Below, piece by piece: positions 1-6,931 of a DNA stretch of 18,098 bases. The first letter of the stretch is position 1, and each line of letters opens with the position of its first letter. The stretch is from Christensenella sp. UBA4636 (GTDB lineage: Bacteria; Bacillota; Clostridia; Christensenellales; Borkfalkiaceae): NCBI GenBank assembly GCA_002405915.1, contig DHMS01000005.1:1-18098 (forward strand), written 5' to 3'. A model generated the notes under the pieces. The model did not search any database. It saw nothing but the letters and a program-made list of their open reading frames with translations, and was not told where the DNA came from. The position numbers were made by a program, and so were the translations under genes.

Positions 1-22
1 TAAAATTACATAGACCTAAAAC
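1..22 (-). CRISPR. First CRISPR repeat (partial, array runs off the window)
   Basis: Read on the minus strand these bases are GTTTTAGGTCTATGTAATTT followed by TA. The GTTTTAG start is typical of type II-A repeats. It directly follows a leader ending in ATTTGAG and lies downstream of csn2, where II-A arrays normally sit. The repeat is complementary to the anti-repeat of the tracrRNA near 6241-6263: an 11-base block AAATTACATAG matches exactly, then comes a small bulge, then a U/A-rich second helix. Only 22 bases of a repeat that is usually about 36 are present, and no spacer is visible, so array length and spacer targets cannot be judged here. Confidence 0.88.
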
Positions 23-148
23 CTCAAATCCGAGATTTCGGTCGCGGAAAACAGCAATTCCGTTAACTTTAAACGCCTTAAAAGGACTATTTACAACTAT
101 ATTCTACCATAAATCAAATATAAGCACAAGTAAAACAAGCAAGTTAAT
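23..148 (-). promoter_or_regulatory. CRISPR leader with ATTTGAG leader-anchoring sequence
   Basis: This 126-bp gap lies between the csn2 stop and the first repeat. On the minus strand it ends with ATTTGAG (23-29) directly against the repeat. That is the leader-anchoring motif known from streptococcal type II-A arrays, where it guides Cas1-Cas2 to insert new spacers at the first repeat. A short inverted repeat CCGA/TCGG lies just upstream of the anchor (about 29-40). The stretch contains no reading frame of note and is probably the leader plus the pre-crRNA promoter. Confidence 0.82.
101..129 (-). promoter_or_regulatory. Candidate pre-crRNA promoter
   Basis: On the minus strand there is an extended -10 element TGGTAGAAT (the hexamer is the complement of 101-106). 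A weak -35 candidate TTGTGC (124-129) lies 17 bases upstream. Transcription would start near position 94, about 70 bases before the first repeat. The -10 is good and the -35 matches only half the consensus, so this is a probable rather than certain promoter. Confidence 0.45.
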
Positions 149-832
149 TTAAAAAACGTATTCGAAAAAATCTTCGTCCACACATAAAAGCGTTTCGTCG
201 GAGATTTTTTCTTTTGTGACGACGTTATCGACGAGCAAAAGCGAAACGCCGCGATATTTCGCCATTTTAATTATTTCTTCAAGTTCGCGCTTTTCGAAAA
301 AGCATTTTGCGTTTACAAAAACCAAGAGCTTAAACACGCCGAGTTCGCCCGAAACTTCCACGAGATTGAGTATTTTTGCGAGAATATCTCCTCTCGGTTG
401 AGCGACCGACACGGAAAAGAGCTTTAAAACCTCGTCAAAGGAGCGTTCGCCGTCGCTTTCAAAGGTTATTTCCGTTTCGTCAAGCCTTTTTATGACGAAA
501 GAATAGAGCTTAGCCATAAGCGCGGAATACTCCAAAAAGCTTTCGGGCGTTTTTTCAAGCTCGGACGAAAGGTTTTTCAAAACCTTGCCGTTTATCGTTT
601 TCGTTAGCGGCTCGGTGTCGAAATAATCGAGAAACAAAAGGTAATCTTTATCGAGCGACAAGGGCTTATCCTTTTCGTAAAAAGCAACTTCGCGCCCGTC
701 GCACTCCACGGCTTTTAGATTTTTAACGAGCGACAAAAAGAACTTTTTATTGTTCGTTTCGACGGCAAGAATTTTATTCTCCGTAAAATTAAACTCCGAA
801 AAATTTTCAAGCGTATAAAAGAAGGCTTTCAT
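149..832 (-). CDS. csn2: Csn2, type II-A adaptation protein
   Basis: This 227-residue protein sits last in the cas operon, next to the leader, exactly where csn2 lies in type II-A systems. Csn2 proteins form ring-shaped tetramers that bind free DNA ends and are needed for spacer acquisition together with Cas1, Cas2, Cas9 and tracrRNA. The length fits the roughly 220-residue form of the family. The central charged helical region and the C-terminal 'LLVFVNAK' and 'VSLLLVDN' strands fit the fold, but Csn2 has no catalytic motif, so the call rests on position, size and general resemblance. The start codon overlaps the cas2 stop by four bases (ATGA), which indicates translational coupling. Its presence, with cas4 absent, makes the system II-A rather than II-B or II-C. 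Confidence 0.88.
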   Translation of the reverse strand: MKAFFYTLENFSEFNFTENKILAVETNNKKFFLSLVKNLKAVECDGREVAFYEKDKPLSLDKDYLLFLDYFDTEPLTKTINGKVLKNLSSELEKTPESFLEYSALMAKLYSFVIKRLDETEITFESDGERSFDEVLKLFSVSVAQPRGDILAKILNLVEVSGELGVFKLLVFVNAKCFFEKRELEEIIKMAKYRGVSLLLVDNVVTKEKISDETLLCVDEDFFEYVF

Positions 833-1149
833 ATAAAAACGACCCTCTCTACGTTCGAAATCTGCTTTGTTTCGATTGTGCCGAGTAGCATTTCCATTGA
901 ATTGAACTGCTTTTCGGTGACCGTTAAAAGCATAATGTTACCCTCTTTCGGCTTAACCTTTTTAACCGCTTCCTTTTGTAGTTCAAGCGAGCTTGCGTTG
1001 AGCGAAAGCTTGCAATAAACCGACTCTTGAAGCATTATAAAGCCTTGTTTCAAAAGGTCTTTCACGAACCGTGCCGCCGCCCCGCGTTGTTTTGCGGTAT
1101 CTCTCGGCAGGTCGAAAAACAACATCATTCTCATAAATCTAAAACTCAT
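829..1149 (-). CDS. cas2: Cas2, CRISPR adaptation protein
   Basis: This 106-residue protein is the dimeric core on which Cas1 dimers assemble to form the spacer integrase. The first strand 'MMLFFDLP' carries the conserved aspartate (D13) of the ferredoxin-like Cas2 fold. The following segment, rich in 'FVKDLLKQGFIMLQESVYCKL', is typical of type II Cas2. The N-terminus MSFRFMRM resembles the usual II-A Cas2 start (M-S-[YF]-R-[YF]-M-R-M), so the upstream ATG is preferred over the internal Met6. The gene overlaps the cas1 end by 11 bases and the csn2 start by 4 bases, with no clear Shine-Dalgarno of its own. Translation is therefore probably coupled along the operon. Confidence 0.95.
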   Translation of the reverse strand: MSFRFMRMMLFFDLPRDTAKQRGAAARFVKDLLKQGFIMLQESVYCKLSLNASSLELQKEAVKKVKPKEGNIMLLTVTEKQFNSMEMLLGTIETKQISNVERVVFI

Positions 1150-2008
1150 ACATTTTTACCGATTGAATATCGCCCGTACTAACGGCTTCCGACATTCTAC
1201 GCACGAAAATTCCCACCGCGTCGGACAAAAAATGCTCTTTTTCAAGGCTCACTTTCGTTTGCAACAAGGAAATAAGTTCGCGCTTATATTCGCCCGTCAA
1301 AGTATCGCTCGGCGGCGAAAAATAAACGTAATTATCGATAATCACACGAAACGGCTCAATTAAATCGCAAGAATAATTGAATTGATTAAAGTCGTTGCAA
1401 TGCCGTATGCCGAACTGCGTGAGATACCCCGCGGCGGCAACTTCGCGATTAAAGCAGCTCAATAGAACCGTATAGCCGTAATCGAGCGCGGCGTTCACGG
1501 CGCAAGCCTTATCGCGCGTAAAGCCCATACCGAAAAGCGCGTTGAAGTACACCTTTGCGGCAAAGCCCTCTCGGTTGGTCGTATCGTTGAGCGTAACCTC
1601 GGAAGCGTAAACTTTTAGCATTTCGCTTTCCTTTTGTTTATCAGCTTTTTTAAGCATTGAAGATTGATTGAGTATCTTTTGCCTGACTATTGCCGAAAAG
1701 GCTTTGGCTTTGTTTTCGTCCGTCCATTTTATCTGTTCGGCGATTTTTTTAGAAGAATTATGGCACCCGGCAACGGGCAATATCTGCGAATGCGGATTGT
1801 GCTTTTCGTCGCACAAAATAACGTTGACTTTGTTTTTCAAAAGTTCGCAAATAAGCACCGCGCTCGTTACGCATTGCGTGGTGGCGACGATAAGCGTATC
1901 GATTTCGGGAATAAAAACCGAAACGTCCTTTTCGCCTCGTATCAACATATGTTCGTTCTTGTACGAAAGCTTACACGGGCTTTCGATTACTACCGTGCGC
2001 CACCCCAT
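1139..2008 (-). CDS. cas1: Cas1, CRISPR integrase
   Basis: This 289-residue protein is the catalytic subunit that joins new spacers to the leader-side repeat. The opening GWRTVVIESPCKLSYKN is characteristic of type II Cas1. The expected metal-binding residues are visible: E147 in 'TNREGFAAKVYF', H203 in 'GIRHCNDFNQFN' and E218 in 'CDLIEPFR'. The N-terminal beta domain (about 1-80) and the helical catalytic domain (about 100-289) are of normal length. The gene starts 3 bases after the cas9 stop, and its Shine-Dalgarno (GGGGAG) lies inside the end of cas9, so the two are co-transcribed. No truncation or missing active-site residue is seen, so adaptation should be functional. Confidence 0.96.
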   Translation of the reverse strand: MGWRTVVIESPCKLSYKNEHMLIRGEKDVSVFIPEIDTLIVATTQCVTSAVLICELLKNKVNVILCDEKHNPHSQILPVAGCHNSSKKIAEQIKWTDENKAKAFSAIVRQKILNQSSMLKKADKQKESEMLKVYASEVTLNDTTNREGFAAKVYFNALFGMGFTRDKACAVNAALDYGYTVLLSCFNREVAAAGYLTQFGIRHCNDFNQFNYSCDLIEPFRVIIDNYVYFSPPSDTLTGEYKRELISLLQTKVSLEKEHFLSDAVGIFVRRMSEAVSTGDIQSVKMYEF

Positions 2009-2011
2009 AAT

Positions 2012-5000
2012 TTACTGCTCCCCCTTTATTTCCGTACGATAAATGCCCGTGATAGAAGTGTCTATCCAGTCGACCTCGTCTTTGCGGATTGTTTTGCCGC
2101 CTAATCTTCCCCAACTTGTACTACCATCGTATTTTCTCATATCAAGTTGCGTACTACCGGCTTTCGTCAAATTAAGCAAGTTGAGAATATACGCCGCTTT
2201 GCAAGCTTCCTTTTCGGCGTATAAAGGCAATGTGGCAAATTTTTCGGACTCAACGTAAGCGACGGCTCCGTCGGCGTATTTTGCATACAAAGGGTAGCGT
2301 TCGTTGAGTTTTTCCGCGTAAGCTTTTACAAACTCTTTCATCAAATTCGTAAAATACTCTCCGTTTTCGACTGCCGTAAGCCTATAAACGTTGTCTTTAA
2401 CCGTCACTTTTTTGTTCGGGTGCGCTATGCAGTACAGGAGCAACGAATACCTTTTATCCATAATAAGCTGCTCGGCGTTTATAACTTCCGTTGCGGCGGT
2501 TATGTAGCAAAGTTGCCCGTTGTAACGGATAAGTTGATACTTCAAAATTCTGCGTTTGTCATGCGAAACGTAAACCTTTTTATTAGCTTCGAAATAGCTT
2601 TTCAAGTAATCGTCGACGGCGGTTTCGTTCTTTTTCGCAAGGTATGCGATACGAACGGGAACGCCCGTGAGAACCGTTTCCGTCTTTTTGCCTTTTTGCA
2701 CGGTCGCAAGCACAAAATAAGCGTCGCTTTCGCCGTCATAATTGCCGTAATTTAACGGTAAAGGCTTCTTTTCGCCGCTACGAGTAACGGCATAACGCAA
2801 ATTAACACCTTTTTCCGCGCGAAGTCTGTAAATGGTAGCTTTATAAAACTGCGCGCTTGCTTCCTCTTTTTTTCGCGTGACAAGGCAGTCGTTGTTTAAA
2901 AACGCAGACAAAATATTGTTGTAACAAGTGTTCCAGATAACGTCGTCGTCACGGTCGGGGGTTGCGTAAATCATAGAGTCAACAACAATGCCGTAGCGTT
3001 TTTCGCGAAGCTCGGAAATATCTCTGCCGGCGGAAGATTCTATTTCGTCGCGCAATATTCTCGACTGGTCGTTTGCGCCCCAAATCGGGTAAATTTTGCG
3101 CGTAAAATAGCCGATTACGGCGGCAAGATAAGCGTCCTTTGCGTGGTGGAAATCATTCAATTCCCTAAGTTTAAAAAACTCAACGTAGCCTTTTTGCGTA
3201 TGCGCCGAGCGGAACGCGGACGAGATACCCGCCTTTATGAATTCCACGTCGGAAGAGGAATAACGGCTTTTTAAAAGGTCGCGCACGGCTTTCATGCTTT
3301 GGTTTGTTTCGACGAGTTGGCGGTTTATAAAGCCCGTCATATCTTTTTCGGTGTATTCCGATTTTGTCAAGTTCCCAAACTTCTTTTTGCCGATAAATCC
3401 CTTGCTTTTTAGGAACATCCAGAAAGGAGTCATTTCGTCGCGAACGCTCTTTTTTAACGCGAGCGTACCCGATTTTTCTTGATTTTCTTGCTTTAAAACA
3501 AGCACGCGGTTTTCAAAACTATCGTCTTTTATGTAATGGCGCGGGACAATATGGTCGATTTCGCAAGTCGTGCTTAAATTCTTTAAGTCAAGCGATTTGC
3601 CCGAGTACATGCTTTTACCCATCTGCAACATATAAAGGTAAACCATGTCGTCGTTGAGCTTATCGTCGCTCATTGTTTTTAGATTGTCGCCCACCGATTT
3701 TTCGTAAAATCCTTTATTGTATTCGTCGGTATCCTTGCGCACTTTTTCGTAAAGTTCTTTCAACTTTTCAGCGCGCGTTTTCGTAACCTTTTTCTTGTCG
3801 TCTTGCCGCGTCGATTCAACGTAAATTCCGCACGGTTCACACCCGACGGCTTTTACTACTTCTTTCACGACTTTCACCGCTTGCCATACGGTGCGCTTTA
3901 CCGACGGCGAAATATACAATTCGTTGATTTGAGAATACTTGATTTCGCCCGAGTTTTCGTCGGTTTTTTGATCGAAAATCTCCTTGAAACCGAGAGTTTC
4001 GTCGGATATAACGCTCATAAAGTTTTTATCCGTCGAATACATAGTTTCAAGCACGTTCAAGCCGTTCGCGCCTTCCGCTTTGCAAAGGCACTTATGGGAA
4101 AGTCTGCCCCAGCCGACAAAATTTTGTTTAACGAGCAAATCTATCGCGGCTTTCGGGAATTTTTCGCCGAAAAGTTTTTCGAGCGCGCGGCGTTTTATCT
4201 TGCAATCGTTGAACACGGTGAGTATTTCCGCGATTTTTTCGTAAAGCTCGAAAAGTTCGTAATTCGTTTGAATTTTGCCGTTTTCTTCAACGAAACAGTC
4301 GATTTTTAAAGCCGTTTTTATCGCGCGGTACCCCGTCATTTTACTCAAAAACTTTTTGCCGTCGCCGCCAAGCCCGGTCAAACCTTTCGAATCTACTCTG
4401 AACGCTTTAAAAAGTTCGCTCGTTATATCTTTTGTTTTTACGGTCGAATTATCAAGGAACAACTTAAAGCACCTTTGTTTTTCACCGACGGTGAGCCGCC
4501 TTTCGCCACCCTCCGACAAAATAATTCTCACATTCGCAAGCTCGTTCAAAACGTTATACGCTTGATAAATAACGGAATTTGCGGGCAAAACGTATTCGTC
4601 CTTAAAATAAGTGCATCTGCCCGTCAAGTTTTTTATGAATTTTTCCGAAGCGGAATCGTAATCGACAACTTCTTCAAAGTTCCACGGGTACGCGCGCTCG
4701 TCTTTCACGTCCGCCTTTTCAACCCAGGCGAAACGGCTTTCGGGCTTGATAACGCCGACGGAATACGGACGGCGGAAGGTAAGTAAACTTATTATTTTGT
4801 CGCGATTTTCAGCTAATTCGGGATAGTAAACGCCTTGATTGTCAAGGATAATTTCCATTTCGTTGAGGTTGAGTTGATACGGAATAACGGCGTTGCGCGT
4901 GGAATTGAGCTTTATCAAAAAGTCGTCCTCTTCTATGCGCGAAAGAACGTAACTTTTCGCTTCCGAATCGGGGAATTTATCGCTACCCAAAAGATTTTTA

Positions 5001-6196
5001 ACCGCCTTATAAAAGTCGTCTTTGCTTGCGCGCTTGCCTATTTCGTTTTGTTTTCCGCGCACGTGCGGCTTAAAATAAGAAACGAAGCTAACCTTTTTCT
5101 CGTTGCTTTCTTTAAAAAATTCGTTGTATATCCGCTCGTCGGCTTTTAGGACGGTTTTTAGCATTAAAAGGTCTTTTTTGTTCTTTTCGTAGCGTTCAAT
5201 CATTCCTTCGTAAACGTACTTTTTGCCCTCGCCGATAATCGCCGAAAGCGTAAGGTCGGAATATATCTTTTTTAAAACGCCGATAAGCTCCGCGCCGTCG
5301 TCGCCGAAAAGCTCGGGGAAGCTCTCCGCCTTTTCGTCATAGTCCGCTCCGTCGAAAGATATTTTCACATCCTTTGCTTTGTCCTCGTCGCCGCTTCCAA
5401 TCGTGAAAAGGTCGGCTAAGTTGGCTTTGTAGCCGAGCAGAAGCGAAGCGAACGCGGAAGCCTTTTTCTTTAATGAGTTATCGTTAGCACATATCTTTTT
5501 GATTATATCGTCTTTTTTCTCCGACTTTTTGCCTTTGCTTTTCAAAATGTCGGCTAATTCTTCGGCGGGGATATCCGCATGTCCTATAATCTCGCCCGTT
5601 TCTTCGTCCTCGTCGGGGAACTTATCGTAATAGGCTTCGAAAAACTCTTCGATACTTTTTGCTAAATCCTCGCTACCCGCTTGCAAACGCTCCTCGTCGT
5701 GCAAAAAATTCCCGCGGTACTTTATCATGTGATGAAGGGCAAGGTAAACGAGCCGAATATCGGCTTGGCTCTTGTCCTCACACAATCTCTTGCGCAAGTG
5801 ATAAATCGTTTTGTAATCGGCGTAATAATTGCGGTCGGTGTATTCGCCGTCGAAAAGATTAAAAATATTGTCGCGCCCGAACTCGTTGTCCTTTTCCGCG
5901 TTTAACAAAAACGACCTTTCAAGCCGAGCGAAAAACGACGGGTCAACTTCCGTAACGCTTTTCGCCGTCAAGCTTTGCAAAAGCCGTATTCGCTCTTTTC
6001 TTCTTTCGAATCTTCGTCTCGAACTACGTTGAACGCGCGTGGAAGCGGCGGCTTGTCCTTCGTCAAACAAAACGCTTCCCCACATTCTCTTTCCCGATTT
6101 GCGCACGACCTTGCAGTCCTTGTCCACGACGGCGTAGCCGACCGAATTTGTGCCGAGGTCTAACCCGATAAAGTATTTTTTACTTTTGTCGCTCAT
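2012..6196 (-). CDS. cas9: Cas9, type II-A RNA-guided DNA endonuclease
   Basis: This 1394-residue effector cuts both strands of DNA targeted by the crRNA:tracrRNA duplex. Domains in order: RuvC-I with D13 in 'FIGLDLGTNSVGYAVVD'; an arginine-rich bridge helix (about 54-74, 'RRRFERRKERIR'); the REC lobe, including 'TIYHLRKRLCE' (130-140) and 'LALHHMIKYRGNFL' (152-165); RuvC-II with E794 in 'IYVESTRQ'; HNH with H882 in 'CEIDHIVPRHYIKDD' and N896; RuvC-III with H1018 and D1021 in 'HHAKDAYLAAVIG'; and a C-terminal PAM-interacting domain ending in 'SITGIYRTEI'. All catalytic residues are present and the size is close to the 1368-residue S. pyogenes protein. The last 40 residues differ where that protein carries the DRKRY arginine pair, so an NGG PAM should not be assumed. 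An AAGGAG lies 13 bases before the chosen ATG. The start is supported by the immediate RuvC-I motif. Confidence 0.98.
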   Translation of the reverse strand: MSDKSKKYFIGLDLGTNSVGYAVVDKDCKVVRKSGKRMWGSVLFDEGQAAASTRVQRSSRRRFERRKERIRLLQSLTAKSVTEVDPSFFARLERSFLLNAEKDNEFGRDNIFNLFDGEYTDRNYYADYKTIYHLRKRLCEDKSQADIRLVYLALHHMIKYRGNFLHDEERLQAGSEDLAKSIEEFFEAYYDKFPDEDEETGEIIGHADIPAEELADILKSKGKKSEKKDDIIKKICANDNSLKKKASAFASLLLGYKANLADLFTIGSGDEDKAKDVKISFDGADYDEKAESFPELFGDDGAELIGVLKKIYSDLTLSAIIGEGKKYVYEGMIERYEKNKKDLLMLKTVLKADERIYNEFFKESNEKKVSFVSYFKPHVRGKQNEIGKRASKDDFYKAVKNLLGSDKFPDSEAKSYVLSRIEEDDFLIKLNSTRNAVIPYQLNLNEMEIILDNQGVYYPELAENRDKIISLLTFRRPYSVGVIKPESRFAWVEKADVKDERAYPWNFEEVVDYDSASEKFIKNLTGRCTYFKDEYVLPANSVIYQAYNVLNELANVRIILSEGGERRLTVGEKQRCFKLFLDNSTVKTKDITSELFKAFRVDSKGLTGLGGDGKKFLSKMTGYRAIKTALKIDCFVEENGKIQTNYELFELYEKIAEILTVFNDCKIKRRALEKLFGEKFPKAAIDLLVKQNFVGWGRLSHKCLCKAEGANGLNVLETMYSTDKNFMSVISDETLGFKEIFDQKTDENSGEIKYSQINELYISPSVKRTVWQAVKVVKEVVKAVGCEPCGIYVESTRQDDKKKVTKTRAEKLKELYEKVRKDTDEYNKGFYEKSVGDNLKTMSDDKLNDDMVYLYMLQMGKSMYSGKSLDLKNLSTTCEIDHIVPRHYIKDDSFENRVLVLKQENQEKSGTLALKKSVRDEMTPFWMFLKSKGFIGKKKFGNLTKSEYTEKDMTGFINRQLVETNQSMKAVRDLLKSRYSSSDVEFIKAGISSAFRSAHTQKGYVEFFKLRELNDFHHAKDAYLAAVIGYFTRKIYPIWGANDQSRILRDEIESSAGRDISELREKRYGIVVDSMIYATPDRDDDVIWNTCYNNILSAFLNNDCLVTRKKEEASAQFYKATIYRLRAEKGVNLRYAVTRSGEKKPLPLNYGNYDGESDAYFVLATVQKGKKTETVLTGVPVRIAYLAKKNETAVDDYLKSYFEANKKVYVSHDKRRILKYQLIRYNGQLCYITAATEVINAEQLIMDKRYSLLLYCIAHPNKKVTVKDNVYRLTAVENGEYFTNLMKEFVKAYAEKLNERYPLYAKYADGAVAYVESEKFATLPLYAEKEACKAAYILNLLNLTKAGSTQLDMRKYDGSTSWGRLGGKTIRKDEVDWIDTSITGIYRTEIKGEQ

Positions 6197-6200
6197 TTTC

Positions 6201-6229
6201 TTGACATATCTCCTTCGATGTGTTATTCT
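6201..6229 (+). promoter_or_regulatory. tracrRNA promoter
   Basis: A perfect -35 TTGACA (6201-6206) is followed after 17 bases by TATTCT (6224-6229), preceded by TGT so that the -10 is extended. Predicted start is about 6236, just before the anti-repeat. The promoter occupies the space between the cas9 start codon (6196) and the tracrRNA and reads away from cas9. The cas9 Shine-Dalgarno (complement of 6210-6215) lies inside its spacer. Confidence 0.85.
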
Positions 6230-6230
6230 T

Positions 6231-6260
6231 ATGTTAGCATTTAAATTACATAGCAGTTAA
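6231..6260 (-). promoter_or_regulatory. Candidate proximal cas9 promoter inside the tracrRNA gene
   Basis: On the minus strand TTAACT (complement of 6255-6260) and TAACAT (6231-6236) lie 18 bases apart, and the -10 is preceded by TGC (extended -10). Start would be near 6224, giving a leader of about 28 bases with the AAGGAG. Each box matches 4 of 6 consensus bases. The -10 covers the tracrRNA start point and the -35 lies in the anti-repeat, so the two promoters would compete. Confidence 0.35.
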
Positions 6261-6342
6261 AATAAATGTTAAACAAAAAGCCTTTTTAATAAGGTGTTGC
6301 GTTGGCAACGAATTTAGAGGACCTTTTCGGTTCTCTTTTTTT
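6236..6342 (+). ncRNA. tracrRNA: tracrRNA
   Basis: This is a roughly 107-base RNA transcribed divergently from cas9. The anti-repeat (about 6241-6263) contains AAATTACATAGCAGTTAAAA, which parallels the S. pyogenes tracrRNA segment ACAGCATAGCAAGTTAAAAT and pairs with the CRISPR repeat at 1-22. Downstream structure: a CCTT/AAGG stem (6281-6294, nexus position), a GTTGC-GTTG-GCAAC hairpin (6296-6309), and a terminator hairpin with an 8-bp stem (6316-6323 with 6329-6336) followed by a run of T to 6342. It guides RNase III processing of pre-crRNA and forms the scaffold bound by Cas9. The 5' end is inferred from the promoter and the 3' end from the terminator. Confidence 0.92.
6316..6342 (+). terminator. 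tracrRNA intrinsic terminator
   Basis: AGAGGACC (6316-6323) pairs with GGTTCTCT (6329-6336) around a TTTTC loop, with one G-U pair. Seven consecutive T residues end at 6342. It doubles as the 3'-terminal hairpin of the tracrRNA. Confidence 0.88.
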
Positions 6343-6593
6343 GTTGTAAAAGCTTTGTAGAAATGCTTTGCATTTTTGCGGTATTGCCCATGCAAACTTT
6401 TTCACGCGATATTTTTTTGTCGCTTTTTGCCATTTTAGCATACCATATATGACACATATTGTCACTTTTACAAAAAATTTTTAAATTTTTTTGAAATTTT
6501 TTTATGTTTTTTTGTTATTTTAGGAAATCACGTAAATATTGTAACATATCTTTAAAAGAAATTCAATAGCAAATTAAAATTTTGTCAAAAAAA
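6343..6593. other. AT-rich intergenic stretch without a gene
   Basis: About 250 bases, strongly AT-rich from 6466 to 6595 with long T runs on the plus strand. No reading frame or RNA gene was recognised. Two items are visible: a short hairpin AAATGC-TTT-GCATTT at 6361-6375 with only a weak T run after it, and the inverted repeat TGACA-CATAT-TGTCA at 6450-6464, which overlaps a possible minus-strand promoter. Confidence 0.6.
6437..6465 (-). promoter_or_regulatory. Candidate distal minus-strand promoter upstream of tracrRNA/cas9
   Basis: On the minus strand GTGACA (complement of 6460-6465) is followed after 17 bases by TATGCT (6437-6442), which is preceded by TGG (extended -10). The -35 lies in the inverted repeat TGACA-N5-TGTCA (6450-6464), which could be an operator. 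A transcript from here would start near 6430, run antisense through the entire tracrRNA and reach cas9 with a leader of about 230 bases. No terminator was noticed on the minus strand in between. Confidence 0.35.
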
Positions 6594-6614
6594 ATCTCGG
6601 TCGTTCAACCGAGG
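6591..6614 (-). terminator. Intrinsic terminator, probably originally of the XRE gene
   Basis: On the minus strand CTCGGT (complement of 6608-6613) pairs with ACCGAG (6596-6601) around a 6-base loop and is followed by a run of eight T. If the mobile element at 6631-6923 is removed, this hairpin lies about 22 bases after the stop codon of the XRE gene, a normal distance for its terminator. The plus strand also has a T-rich tail, so it may work weakly in both directions. Confidence 0.7.
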
Positions 6615-6630
6615 TTCTTTTTGTTTGTTA

Positions 6631-6923
6631 GGGATTACATTCTTCATCACTAATTATTTTTGCGGCAATAAATCGGTTTTTGCTGCGTTAAACTCCCATC
6701 AATGTACATCAAGTACTATTTCGGTCGTTTGCCTTGCAAAAACCATAGCCGTAAACGGCTTTTTTCTATCCGCAAAAATGCGAAGCACCTAAAAGAGCGT
6801 ATTTTTCGATGATTTTTTGCGAGCGTGAGGGATGCTGTACTTGCCGTACTGCGCCCGAGCGGTCGCTTTAAAAGCACGAAAAAGCCGCCTTTTAGGTATT
6901 GAGTAGATAAGGAATGTAATCCT
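6631..6923 (+). mobile_element. MITE-like non-autonomous element, copy 1 (293 bp)
   Basis: A 293-bp unit flanked by TA on both sides (6629-6630 and 6924-6925). It is about nine-tenths identical to a second copy at 14085-14374 in the same orientation. The ends are inverted repeats: GGGATTACATTC at the left, and AGGATTACATTC on the minus strand at the right, followed by an imperfect ATCA(C)TA-like extension. It carries no transposase and no convincing gene. Internal pairs: ATTTTTGCGG (6656-6665) with CCGCAAAAAT (6770-6779), enclosing GGTTTTTGC (6675-6683) with GCAAAAACC (6736-6744); and ACCTAAAAG (6787-6795) with CTTTTAGGT (6889-6897). A GCCGT-AA-ACGGC hairpin with a T run (about 6748-6765) resembles a plus-strand terminator. 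TA target use is typical of IS630/Tc1-mariner-type MITEs; that family assignment is inference. Confidence 0.88.
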
Positions 6924-6931
6924 TAAAACTA

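Noticed and set aside
829..1149. Cas2 start at internal Met6 (1134)
   Set aside because: The first residues MSFRFMRM match the usual II-A Cas2 N-terminus, so the upstream ATG is kept.
3803..4309. Long plus-strand frames opposite cas9 (also opposite the methyltransferase at 8075-8761 and ffh at 12331-12819)
   Set aside because: Antisense shadows of well-recognised genes, with no promoter, ribosome site or domain.
6187..6215. Four-codon upstream reading frame whose TGA overlaps the cas9 ATG
   Set aside because: Its ATG is only two bases from the AAGGAG, too close for normal initiation; most likely chance.
6361..6377. A second terminator after tracrRNA (AAATGC-TTT-GCATTT)
   Set aside because: Short AT-rich stem and a T run broken by G; the tracrRNA already has a strong terminator at 6316-6342.
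6631..6923. A complete insertion sequence with its own transposase
   Set aside because: The 293-bp unit has no reading frame long enough for a transposase; it is non-autonomous.
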